DNA from: Panulirus ornatus
Taxonomy: Eukaryota > Arthropoda > Malacostraca > Decapoda > Palinuridae
Direction: 5' to 3'
NCBI RefSeq assembly: GCF_036320965.1
Contig: NC_092287.1
Coordinates: 14,201,200-14,265,199, forward strand
DNA: 64,000 nucleotides
Every line of letters starts with the position of its first letter. The stretch's first letter is position 1. The notes under the pieces were generated by a model. That model was given only the letters and a program-made list of their open reading frames with translations, searched no databases and had not been told where the DNA came from. This document shows positions 1 to 18,302 of the stretch, in pieces. Made by a program: the position numbers and the translations under genes.

Positions 1-1539
1 GAAGAGAGTGGTGAGAGTAAGCGAGCTTGGAAAGGAGAATTGTGTGAGGAAGTACCAGGAGATATTGAGTACAGAATGGAAAAAGGTGAGAGCAAATGAC
101 GAAAGAGGACTGGGGGAGGAATAGGATGTATTTAGGGAAGCAGTAATGGCTTGCACAAAAGATGCCCGTGGCATTAGAAAAGTGGGAGGTGGGCAGATTA
201 GAAAGGGTAGTGAGTGGTGAGATGAAGAAATAAGATCGTTAGTGAAAGAGAAGAGAGGCATTTTGACGAGTTTTGCAGGGAAATAGTGCAAATGTTGAAA
301 GATAGATAAAAGAATGAGGCAAGAGGTGAAAAAGAGGGCAAAGGAGAGTTGGGGTGAGAGAGTGTCATCAAATCTTAAGGTAAATAAAAAGATGTTCTGG
401 AAGGAGGTAAATAAAGTGCGTAAGACAAGAGAACAATTGGGAAAATCGGTAAAGGGGGCTAATGGGGAAGTAAAAACGAGTAGTGGTGAAGTGAGGAGAT
501 GGAGTGAGTATTTTCAAGGTTTGTTGAATGTGGCAGATATAGGGTGTTCTGGTCGAGGTGGTGTGCGAAGTGAGAGGGCTCAAGGGAAATGGTGTGGTAA
601 ACAGAGAAGAGGTAGTGAAAGCTTTGCGGAAGATGAAAGGCGGCGGGTTTGGATGGTAGTGACGTAGAATTCATCGAAAAAGGTGGCGATTGTGTTGTTG
701 ACTGGTTGGTAACGATATTCAGTGTATGTATGGTTCATGGTGAAGTGCCTAAGGATTAGCGGAATGAGTGTAGAGTGCAAAGATGATAAGGGTAAGTATT
801 CAAATTACAGAGGCATACGTTTGTTGAGATTCCTTGTAAGTTATATGGAAGGGTATTCATTGAGAGGGTCAAGACATGTAGAGGGCATCAGATTGGAAGA
901 GGAGTGTGGTTTCAGAAGTGGTAGAGGATGTGTGGATCAGGTGTTTGTTTGAAGAATGTATGTGAAAAATACATAGAAAACAGACATATTTGTATGTAGC
1001 ATATATGGATCTGGAGAAGCCATATGACAGAGTTGATAGAGATGCTCTGTGGAAGGTATTAAGAGGGTGTGGTGTGGGAGGTAAGCTGCTAAAATCAGTG
1101 AATTTTTTTAATCGAGGAGGTAAGGCATGTGTACGAGATGGTAGAGAGGAAAGTGATTGGTTCCCAGTGAATATCGGTTTGCAGCAGGGGTGCGTGATGT
1201 CTCCATGGTTGTTTGATTTGTTTATGGATGGGGTTGTTAGGGAGGTGAATGCAAGAGTTTTGGAAAAGGGGCAAATATGCATTCTGTTGTGGATGAGAGA
1301 GCTTGGGAAGTGAGTCAGTTGTTGTTCGTTGATGATACAGCGCTGGTGGCTGATTCGGGTAAGGTTATTAGGTACAGTAGGGATGAAGGACAAGTCAATT
1401 GGGAGGTAAGTTTGAATAGAGAAAAACAGGAGGAAGAGAAGTGTTTTAGATATCTGGGAGTGGATTTGGCAGTGGATGGAACCATGGTAGCGTAAGTGAA
1501 ACATAGGGTGGGAGAGGGGGCGAAAGGTCTGGGAGCGTT

Positions 1540-1540
<1 letters not shown>
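1..1540 (+). mobile_element. Old RTE-type LINE copy, RT region, broken
   Basis: Relic of the endonuclease/reverse transcriptase polyprotein that runs off the left edge of the window. It starts near residue 280 of the 998-residue ORF and stops near residue 840, so both the 5' part and the 3' UTR are missing. Readable pieces are 314-667 (linker before the RT), 990-1313 (RT motif A as [17 protein letters not shown], with Pro for the usual Ala after the Lys) and 1277-1495 ([10 protein letters not shown] in place of [10 protein letters not shown], then YLGVDL). Many frameshifts and stops separate the pieces. Base differences from the fresh copies are frequent, so this is one of the older insertions. 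It ends abruptly at a poly(A)/(TA)n block. Confidence 0.85.
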
Positions 1541-3682
<2,142 letters not shown>

Positions 3683-6147
3683 TAATGTGCTGAGAGGTGC
3701 AACTGGAGGGATGTCTGATCATTATCTTGTGGTGGCGAAGGTGAAGATTTGTATGGGTTTTCAGAAAAGAATAGTGAATGTTGGAGTGAAGAGGGTGGTG
3801 AGAGTAAGTGAGCTTGAGAAGGAGACCTGTGTGAGGAAGTACCAGGAGAGAATGAGTACAGAATGGAAAAAGGTGAGAACAATGGAAGCAAGGGGAGTGG
3901 GGGAGGAATGGGATGTATTTAGGGAATCAGTGATGGATTGCGCAAAAGATGATTGTGGCAAGAGAAGAGTGGGAGGTGGGTTGATTAGAAAGGGTAGTGA
4001 GTGGTGGGATGAAGAAGTAAGAGTATTAGTGAAAGAGAAGAGAGAGGCATTTGGACGATTTTTGCAGGGAAAAAATGCAATTGAGTGGGAGATGTATAAA
4101 AGAAAGAGACAGGAGGTCAAGAGAAAGGTGCAAGAGGTGAAAAAAAGGGCAAATGAGAGTTGGGGTGAGAGAGTATCATTAAATTTTAGGGAGAATAAAA
4201 AGATGTTCTGGAAGGAGGTAAATAAAGTGCGTAAGACAAGGGAGCAAATGGGAACTTCAGTGAAGGGCGCAAATGGGGAGGTGATAACAAGTAGTGGTGA
4301 TGTGAGGAGATGGAGTGAGTATTTTGAAGGTTTGTTGAATGTGTTTGATGATAGAGTGGCAGATATAGGGTGTTTTGGTCGATGTGGTGTGCAAAGTGAG
4401 AGGGTTAGGGAAAATGATTTGGTAAACAGAGAAGAGGTAGTGAAAAGTTTGCGGAAGATGAAAGCCGGCAAGGCAGCAGGTTTGGATGGTATTGCAGTGG
4501 AATTTATTAAAAAAGGGGGTGACTGTATTGTTGACTGGTTGGTAAGGTTATTTAATGTATGTATGACTCATGGTGAGGTGCCTGAGGATTGGCGGAATGC
4601 GTGCATAGTGACATTGTACAAAGGCAAAGGGGATAAGAGTGAGTGCTCAAATTACAGAGGTATAAGTTTGTTGAGTATTCCTGGTAAATTATATGGGAGG
4701 GTATTGATTGAGAGGGTGAAGGCATGTGCAGAGCATAAGATTGGGGAAGAGCAGTGTGGTTTCAGAAGTGGTAGAGGATGTGTGGATCAGGTGTTTGCTT
4801 TGAAGAATGTATGTGAGAAATACTTAGAAAAGCAAATGGATTTGTATGTAGCATTTATGGATCTGGAGAAGGCATATGATAGAGTTGATAGAGATTCTCT
4901 GTGGAAGGTATTAAGAATATATGGTGTGGGAGGAAAGTTGTTAGAAGCAGTGAAAAGTTTTTATCGAGGATGTAAGGCATGTGTACGTGTAGGAAGAGAG
5001 GAAAGTGATTGGTTCTCAGTGAATGTAGGTTTGCGGCAGGGGTGTGTGATGTCTCCATGGTTGTTTAATTTCTTTATGGATGGGGTTGTTAGGGAGGTAA
5101 ATGCAAGAGTTTTGGAAAGAGGGGCAAGTATGAAGTCTGTTGGGGATGAGAGAGCTTGGGAAGTGAGTCAGTTGATGTTCGCTGATGATACAGCACTGGT
5201 GGCTGATTCATGTGAGAAACTGCAGAAGCTGGTGACTGAGTTTGGAAAAGTGTGTGGAAGAAGAAAGTTAAGAGTAAATGTGAATAAGAGCAAGGTTATT
5301 AGGTACAGTAGGGTTGAGGGTCAAGTCAATTGGGAGGTGAGTTTGAATGGAGAAAAACTGGAGGAAGTGAAGTGTTTTAGATATCTGGGAGTGGATCTGG
5401 CAGCGGATGGAACCATGGAAGCGGAAGTGGATCATAGGGTGGGGGAGGGGGAGAAAATTCTGGGGGCCTTGAAGAATGTGTGGAAGTCGAGAACATTATC
5501 TCGGAAAGCAAAAATGGGTATGTTTGAAGGAATAGTGGTTCCAACAATGTTGTATGGTTGCGAGGCGTGGGCTATGGATAGAGTTGTGCGCAGGAGGATG
5601 GATGTGCTGGAAATGAGATGTTTTAGGACAATGTGTGGTGTGAGGTGGTTTGATCGAGTGAGTAACGTAAGGGTAAGAGAGATGTGTGGAAATAAAAAGA
5701 GCGTGGTTGAGAGAGCAGAAGAGGGTGTTTTGAAGTGGTTTGGGCACATGGAGAGAATGAGTGAGGAAAGATTGACCAAGAGGATATATGTGTCGGAGGT
5801 GGAGGGAACAAGGAGAAGAGGGAGACCAAATTGGAGGTGGAAAGATGGAGTGAAAAAGATTTTGTGTGATCGGGGCCTGAACATGCAGGAGGGTGAAAGG
5901 AGGGCAAGGAATAGAGTGAATTGGAGCGATGTGGTATACCGGGGTTGACGTGCTGTCAGTGGATTGAATCAAGGCATGTGAAGCGTCTGGGGTAAACCAT
6001 GGAAAGCTGTGTAGGTATGTATATTTGCGTGTGTGGACGTATGTATATACATGTGTATGGGGGGGGGTTGGGCCATTTCTTTCGTCTGTTTCCTTGTGCT
6101 ACCTCGCAAACGCGTGACAGCGACAAAGTATAAAAAAAAAAAAAAAA
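3683..6147 (+). mobile_element. 5'-truncated LINE copy with open RT frame
   Basis: Starts near residue 244, at the end of the endonuclease domain ([14 protein letters not shown]), and is open without interruption to the natural stop at 5946-5948. The reverse transcriptase is complete: [53 protein letters not shown] (motif A Asp), [13 protein letters not shown] and [11 protein letters not shown] (catalytic Asp pair). The endonuclease and start codon are gone, so it is not autonomous. The frame continues upstream through (TA)n, read as Ile-Tyr repeats, into S; this is a by-product of TA having no stops, not a real fusion gene. The short-type 3' UTR spans 5949-6131, then about 15 A and a (TG)n tract. 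Confidence 0.9.
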
Positions 6148-6149
6148 TA

Positions 6150-6208
<59 letters not shown>

Positions 6209-6222
6209 TCGTATGTATGTAT
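6148..6222. repeat. (TG)n and (TATG)n microsatellite
   Basis: The tail of the preceding LINE runs into TG alternation and then TATG repeats instead of the usual TA. Confidence 0.9.
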
Positions 6223-6429
6223 TACTCTCCCTGTAACCCTTTTTAGGAGCTCCTAGAGCTTCAACGGTGCGCTTGTTCCAGTAGCAGGGAAATGATAGAC
6301 TTTTTCAAAGTGAGAAATTCTTTGACAAGACTGTACTCTGAGTGATGCAGACTCGCCAAATTTGATTGCTTTTCACTCGCTCTGCAGCCCCTCGCCATCG
6401 TACCCTGCTAACACACACACTACTCTACC

Positions 6430-6495
6430 TCAAGAATCGAACACCGGTCCGTCGGTGTGGCAGCCAGGTAGCCTAACCCCTGTGTTACCCTTAGC
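6430..6495 (-). other. Possible tRNA-like promoter relic
   Basis: On the minus strand, GGGTAACACAGGGGTTAGGC resembles a tRNA D-arm/A box, and GGTGTTCGATTC about 35 bases later resembles a B box (GGTTCGANTCC). This is the usual head of tRNA-derived SINEs. I see no second copy in the window and no clear tail, so a chance match is possible. Confidence 0.35.
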
Positions 6496-6559
6496 TGAAA
6501 AGAGCATCGCCTCCGTAACCATTCAGTGTAGCCATTCAGTGGTCAACGGATCTCGTTAG

Positions 6560-7575
6560 TCGACGAAAAAATACAGTCGTTTAAAACTTCTCGCATTAAA
6601 TGGGTCCATCCTGTCTCTGCTACTAAGTGTAGCGCAACGTAGAGCTACAGGAGACCCTGTTGGACAAATTTAAGGTCTGTAGTCTTCTCTTGAAAATCAA
6701 GCTCTCTTAATTCTGTTGCCATCTTTGTTGCTCTCCTCTGGACCTTCTCTATTATCTTTTGCTTCTGTAGGTACGCTAACCATGTTCTCATTTAGGCTTT
6801 ACGTAGAATGTAAACAGCTTTCTGAATATTACTCAGTCCATGAATTTGAAAACAGTCCTAATGCATCCTACTAGACAGTTGTATCATTAGATATTCTCCT
6901 AAGGTAGGATTCTGACGTCATTATAGGGACGAAGTCGACTTCCAAGTGTCATATGTAGAATTCCTCTCATTGTGACCCATCTTCATTACTTCACATTTAC
7001 TCGAGTTGAACGCAGTCAACCATATATCATACCAATTTTGGAGTCTTTCATGATCTTTTTGCATGTTGATGAGATCCTCCTTGCCTTTCATCATTTTTCA
7101 TGACCTTTGCATAGCTTGCAAACATATTCAGATGGTGATCCATGTATTCTAGAAAGTCATTCACAAAGATCAAGTAGATTAACGGTCCCAAACACGAACT
7201 GTGAAGTTCATCCATTTGGAAAAGGCAAGTGTTCCTTATGTTCTCTTTTACTAAGATAATATCTATCGATCGAAGGAGCCTGCCCCTTAATCGTGCCTTG
7301 TGATCCAGATTCTTCACCAGCCTCCCATGTGTTATATTGTTATAGTGTCAAATGCTTTCTTGAAGCCCATATACAAATAATCCAACCAGCCTCCCTTCTT
7401 ATCGAAGAGGGTAGGCTCGTAGTAACTTAAGATATTCGATATACTTGACCTCTTCTTTTCCTAAAGCCATGCTATTTCTCTCATGGGTGATTTTTCTTCT
7501 GATTACCCACGGAATATATCATCAGGGTCTCCAGTTCCCTGAGAGTTATGCACTATTTGTAAAGCTAAGCAAGGG
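6560..7575 (-). mobile_element. CR1-like non-LTR retrotransposon relic, RT to C-terminus
   Basis: A minus-strand relic of a LINE unrelated to the dominant family. Reading right to left, the signatures are GGWLDYLYMGFKKAFDTI (near 7340-7400, the motif A region, with Gly for the usual Asp), LGPLIYLIFVNDFLEYMD (near 7170), NMFASYAKVMK (near 7110, where the catalytic FADD has become FASY) and IIEKVQRRATKMATELREL (near 6700-6765), a hallmark of CR1/L2-type C-termini. Frameshifts separate the blocks. The longest open stretch is 7317-7048. It is inactive. Confidence 0.7.
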
Positions 7576-8189
7576 CTTCGTACTTTAATTCTATCCTGTA
7601 TGTGTCTCTTTCAGTTTCAGGGACCATTATCTACCAGTAGCTCCTCTGGGAGAGCCAAACCCACTCCTGTGTCCACTCTCCCCTTCGTTATTACTGAGTA
7701 TCCTTTGAAAACTTTCCTTGTTATAAGCTTTATCTGAAAGGGCAGCTTTCCCCCTGCCTGCAAAACTCTGAGACTATCGTTATGCTTTTATTTCGTGGAT
7801 TCTTTTGCATTTTTTCCCTCCAGGTCTTGGCTCTAATGAGGACTTCTGTTCGTAACTGGAACTGGTGGTAAAAACAGAAACGCACTGTAAGCAATCCTCT
7901 CATGGTCGAGTGTGACTGTATCCTGGGTAACACTAGCAGCAAATGAGGCCACCTGGATTCTCCATCAGCCTCCGGCCATAGTCTTCTCCCACACTCCCGC
8001 CATTACCAGACTCTCTCCTACTTCCCTCTTTCTAATTAACATAATTTATCACATTAAATCCTCATAAGATGTCTTGCTGGAGATTCCTGTACAGCAATTC
8101 CACTTCCCAATTTCGCCGCCTCTTGCGAGGCTTTTCGCGAATTCTCTTGACTTTAACTTTTATTTCTTTTATTTCGTGGTAATGTTTGC
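7576..8189. other. Unassigned sequence
   Basis: No convincing coding frame, tandem repeat or RNA gene. It lies between two CR1-like relics and may be decayed element or host intergenic DNA. Confidence 0.5.
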
Positions 8190-8720
8190 CATGATATGCA
8201 AAGGAATATAAAGGAATCAAACAGGGACAGACCATTAGGTCCTTACGACGGTGTTTGTAATCGTGAAAGAGATCAGAAACTCATACTTTCGTGTGGTAAG
8301 AGTAGAGAGACAAAGAAAACTGCCACACAGAAAACTAGGTTGACATTTCACGTAGCTATGGAGGCAGAAATAATATCAGTCGTGGATTTGAAGCGCAGTA
8401 AAATCAGGTCTATTCTCAAGCGTAACTATGGCTCTGCCTACAACCTCTCTGACTAATAAATCATTCTGTAAGTTAATAGACGTGTTGAGGAAAAAGAATT
8501 TTCCCTCACTCGAGGTAGAACGTTTGTCCGCGTTTTTAGTTTTTCCAGAACTATGAGCGAAATGAGACTAATCTATCCTAAGTTTCTTTTCAGGTCGAGA
8601 TTATCGAAGACTTTGATAATTTTGGATATCTTTTCTAAGTCAACTGGATACAAGTTGTTTAGTCGACTCTCAATAGCACTTGTTTATCATACTAGGAATC
8701 ATCTTGATACAGTCATGAAA
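8190..8720 (-). mobile_element. CR1-like relic, C-terminal part
   Basis: The minus strand from about 8710 reads KMIPSMINKCYESRLNNL, then VDLEKISKIIKVFDNLDL, and near 8450-8500 FFFLNTSINLQNDLLVREVV. This order matches the C-terminal tail of CR1-type polyproteins: a (K)MIPS..YE.RL block, a VFK-like block and a final FF.NR..N.WN.LP..VV block. Stops interrupt it. The copy is distinct from the relic at 6560-7575 because both carry an RRATKM-type region. Confidence 0.6.
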
Positions 8721-9795
8721 GATGTATGATGAAAGATTGATATACATTCTTTTATAAGCTAAGGAGGAGTCAGGGAATTGGCAAAATGATTAAAAAGCAT
8801 GAAGAAGGACAGTGCGACAATAGTGACAGAAATGAAACAAGCAGAACGCGATACAAGAGGGATATCTGTGAAGCCGTTAGGCTCCCAACACAGGAGAGTA
8901 TTACCTTCATACAATATTACATCCATGACCTGATGGCCTGTATATCTTCTAAACTTCTTTTCCTGCCCGGACGCCTCCTTAGCGACGGTGGAAGCGGTGG
9001 TGGGAAGGAGTGGAGGGGAGGCGAATGAGGATGCCTTGGAAGAGAATTGTGATATTGTTGAAGAAATCTAGACAGTTACTGATGGAGGGAGATATGGTGT
9101 TGGTGGTGAGGAGTTAGAGTTGGCGGGTGAGTTGTTGGAGTTGGTAGGGAAAAGGGGAAAGAGATGGTGGTGTGGGGTACAGAGACTGGGTGGGTGATTT
9201 ATGCAATGAAAATAAAAAAGCTCTCTTATCTGTTTGTTCGTCCCTTTCGCCCTCTGTAGACGCGGCGTGGAGGCTGTAGATGCACGAGGACTAACCCCGT
9301 ATTATGGTTCCCATAACAATTTATCTCTTTTCTTGGCCGGGTAGAAATTGCTGGCTACCGGGGTGAAAAATTTTCGGGGAAATATTCTATTGTTGAGCGG
9401 GAAGGCCGTGCCGGCAATATGAAAGGTATGGAGAGGGACAATGGCAGGGCAAGTGCTTGGAGTCACTGACGATCCTATCTCCTTGCTGTTCAGGGTGTGG
9501 TAATGGTGGTGAAAGAGAGATGAAGTGGTCGTGATGCAGTGATCAGGATGGAAAATCTTGCATGATGGTAGTGAGAGAGGGTGTGGTAGTCATTGAGGGA
9601 GGGTGTGGTGACCAAGCTGGGAGGGCATTGTCGTGGTTCCGAGGGAGGGTGTGCTAGCTCTTGGAAGGATCAAATTGATAAGGGCCAAAGACTCCAAGTA
9701 CCAGTGAGGTTCATTTAATGATTCATGTAAAATAACGAGCAGAATATTCATTCCTTTTTTCTTTAAAAGAGTGTTATACCTCATAAGTAAAAAAT
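8721..9795. other. Unassigned sequence with G-rich low-complexity patches
   Basis: No gene recognised. Two patches, about 8985-9185 and 9480-9660, are rich in GGTGG and GAGGGAGGGTGTGGT-like motifs, which look like a decayed minisatellite. The ORF at 8786-9028 has no recognisable motif and is probably chance. Confidence 0.5.
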
Positions 9796-9954
<159 letters not shown>

Positions 9955-11895
9955 CTTATTATACTTTGTCGCTGTCTCCCGCGTTTGCGAGGTAGTGCAA
10001 GGAAACAGACGAAAGAAATGGCCCAACCCCCCCCCCCCCCATCCACATGTACATACATACGTCCACACACGCAAATATACATACCTACACAGCTTTCCAT
10101 GGTTTACCCCAGACGCTTCACATGCCTTGATTCAATCCACTGACAGCACGTCAACCCCGGTATACCACATAGCTCCAATTCACTCTATTCCTTGCCCTCC
10201 TTTCACCCTCCTACATGTTCAGGCCCCGATCACACAAAATCTTTTTCACTCCATCTTTCCACCTCAAATTTGGTCTCCCTCTTCTCCTCGTTCCCTCCAC
10301 CTCCGACACATATATCCTCTTGGTCAATCTTTCCTCACTCATTCTCTCCATGTGCCCAAACCACTTCAAAACACCCTCTTCTGCTCCCTCAACCACGCTC
10401 TTTTTATTTCCAAACATCTCTCTTACCCTTACGTTACTCACTCGATCAAACCACCTCACACCACACATTGTCCTAAAACATCTCATTTCCAGCACATACA
10501 TCCTCCTGCGCACAACTCTATCCATAGCCCACGCCTCGCAACCATACAACATTGTTGGAACCACTATTCCTTCAAACATACCCATTTTTGCTTTCCGAGA
10601 TAATGTTCTCGACTTCCACACATTCTTCAAGGCCCCCAGAATTTTCGCCACCTCCCCCACCCTATGATCCACTTCCGCTTCCATGGTTCCATCCGCTGCC
10701 AGATCCACTCCCAGATATCTAAAACACTTCACTTCCTCCAGTTTTTCTCCATTCAAACTCACCTCCCAATTGACTTGACCCTCAACCCTACTCTACCTAA
10801 TAACCTTGCTCTTATTCACATTTACTCTTAACTTTCTTCTTCCACACACTTTACCAAACTCAGTCACCAGCTTCTGCAGTTTCTCACATGAATCAGCCAC
10901 CAGCGCTGTATCATCAGCGAACAACAACTGACTCACTTCCCAAGCTCTCTCATCCCCAACACACTTCATACTTGCCCCTCTTTCCAAAACTCTTGCATTT
11001 ACCTCCCTAACAACCCCATCCATAAAGAAATTAAACAACCATGGAGACATCACACACCCCTGCCGCAAACCTACATTCACTGAGAACCAATCACTTTCCT
11101 CTCTTCCTACACGTACACATGCCTTACATCCTCGATAAAAACTTTTCACTGCTTCTAACAACTTTCCTCCCACACCATATATTCTTAATACCTTCCACAG
11201 AGCATCTCTATCAACTCTATCATATGCCTTCTCCAGATCCGTAAATACTACATACAAATCCATTTGCTTTTCTAAGTATCTCTCACATACATTCTTCAAA
11301 GCAAACACCTGATCCACACATCCTCTACCACTTCTGAAACCACACTGCTCTTCCCCAATCTGATGCTTTGTACATGCCTTCACCCTCTCAATCAATACCC
11401 TCGCATATAATTTACCAGGAATACTCAACAAACTTATACCTCTGTAATTTGAGCACTCACTCTTATCCCCTTTGCCTTTGTACAATGGCACTATGCACGC
11501 ATTCCGCCAATCCTCAGGCACCTCACCATGAGTCATACATACATTAAATAACCTTACCAACCAGTCAACAATACAGTCACCCCCTTTTTTAATAAATTCC
11601 ACTGCAATACCATCCAATCCTGCTGCCCTGCCGGCTTTCATCTTCCGCAAAGCTTTCACTACCTCTTCTCTGTTTAACAAATCATTTTCCCTAACCCTCT
11701 CACTTTGCACACCACCTCGACCAAAACACCCTATATCTGCCACTCTATCATCAAACACATTCAACAAGCCTTCAAAATACTCACTCCATCTCCTTCTCAC
11801 ATCACCACTACTTGTTATCACCTCCTCATTTGCGCCCTTCACTGAAGTTCCCATTTGCTCCCTTGTCTTACGCACTTTATTTACCTCCTTCCACC
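9955..11895 (-). mobile_element. LINE 3' segment (residues 419-998) of a twin-primed insertion
   Basis: Minus-strand copy with short 3' UTR (9955-10160) and coding sequence back to Trp419. The frame from about 11895 is open through RT motif A and [13 protein letters not shown], then stops after NVNKSKVIR at about 10790 because TAC of the usual RYSRVEG has become TAG. The frame resumes at 10762-10211 with the C-terminal region. Motif A reads VFTDLEKAYDRVDRD. At 11896 it meets, head to head and with no spacer, a plus-strand LINE segment holding residues 126-417. The two are complementary, non-overlapping parts of one element. Confidence 0.88.

Positions 11896-16078
<4,183 letters not shown>

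Positions 16079-16146
<68 letters not shown>
16079..16146. repeat. (TA)n tract
   Basis: About 66 bases of TA between the 5' end of S and the tail of the next LINE. Confidence 0.95.
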
Positions 16147-16148
<2 letters not shown>

Positions 16149-17720
16149 TATCATATTATATCATTCTGCTTTGTCGCATTCTCCCGCGTTTGCGAGGTAG
16201 CGCACGGAAACAGACGAAAGAAATGGCCCAACCCACCCCCATACACAGTGTATACACACACACATGCCCACACACGCAAATATACATACCTATACATCTC
16301 AATGTACACATATATATACACACACAGACACATGCATATGTATCCATGCACACAGTTCACACTGTCTGCCCCTATTCATTCCCATCGCCACCTCGCCACA
16401 CATGGAATACCATCTCCCTTCCCCCTCATATGTGCGAGGTAGCACTAGGAAAAGACAACAAAGGCCCCATTCGTTCACACACAGTCTCCAGCTGTCACGT
16501 CTTCTCCAGATCCATGAATACTACATACAAATCCATTTGCTTTTCTAAGTATTTCTCACATATATTCTTCAAAGCAAAAACCTTATCTACACAGCCTCTA
16601 CCACTTCTGAAACAACAATGGTCTTCCCCAATCTGATGCTCTGTACATGCCTTCACCCTCTCATTCAATACACTCCCATATAATTTACCAGGAATACTCA
16701 ACAAACTTATACAACTGTAATTTGAGCACTCACTTTTGTTCCCTTTGTCTTTGCACAATGGCACTATACAAGCATTCCGCCAATCCTCAGGCACCTCACC
16801 ATGAATCTTACATACATTGAATAACCTTACCAACCAGTCACCAATACAGTCACCCCCTTTTTTAATAAATTCCACTGCAATACCATCCAAACCCGCTGCC
16901 TTGCCGGCTTTCATCTTCTGCAAAGCTTTTACTACCTCTTCTCTGTTTACCAAATCATTTCCCCTAACCCTGTAGCTTTGTACACCACCACGACAAAAAC
17001 ACCCTATATCTGCCACTCTATCATCAAACACATTCAACAAACCTTCAAAATACTTACTCCATCTCCATCTCACATCACCACTACTTATCATCACCTCCCC
17101 ATTAGCCCCCTTTAATGAAGTTCCGATTTGTTTCCTTGTCTTACGCACTTTATTTACCTCCTTCCAAAACATCTTTTTATTCTCCCTAAGATTTAATGAT
17201 ACTCTCTCACCCCAACTCTCATTTGCCCTCTTTTTCACCTTTTGCTCCTTTTACTTTCACTTGAACTCCTGTCTCTTTCTTTTATAAATCTCCCACTCAT
17301 TTGCATTATTTCCTTGCAAAAACCGTCAAAATCCCTCTCTATTCTCTTTCACTATTAGTCTTACTTCTACATCCCACCACTCACTACCCTTGCTAATGTG
17401 CCCACCTCCCACGCTTTTCATGCCACAAGATTCTTTTGCGCAAGCCATCACAGCTTCCCTAAATATATCCCATTCCTCTTCCCTCCCCTTACCTCCTTTT
17501 GTTGTCACCTTTTTTCATGTTCTACTCAGTCTCTCCTCGTACTTCCTCACACAAGTCTCCTTCCCAAGCTCACTTACTCTCACCACTCTCTTCATCTCAA
17601 CATTCTCTCTTCTTTTCTTAAAACCCCTACAAGTCTTCACCTTCGCCACCACAAGATAATGATCAGACATCGTTCCAGTTGCAGTTCTCAGCACATTACC
17701 ATCCAAAAGCCTCTCTTCCG
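16147..17720 (-). mobile_element. LINE copy with internal deletion joining 3' UTR to RT
   Basis: Minus-strand old copy. 16147-16500 is the long-type 3' UTR up to its ATGACAGCT-like point (GACAGCTGG on minus). At 16501 the sequence jumps to the RT near residue 641 (MDLEKT) and continues back to about residue 239. About 1.1 kb of the ORF plus the first part of the UTR is missing. 17238-16495 is open and holds [12 protein letters not shown] and an altered [17 protein letters not shown]. The linker region at 17508-17326 is broken. Confidence 0.82.
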
Positions 17721-18302
<582 letters not shown>

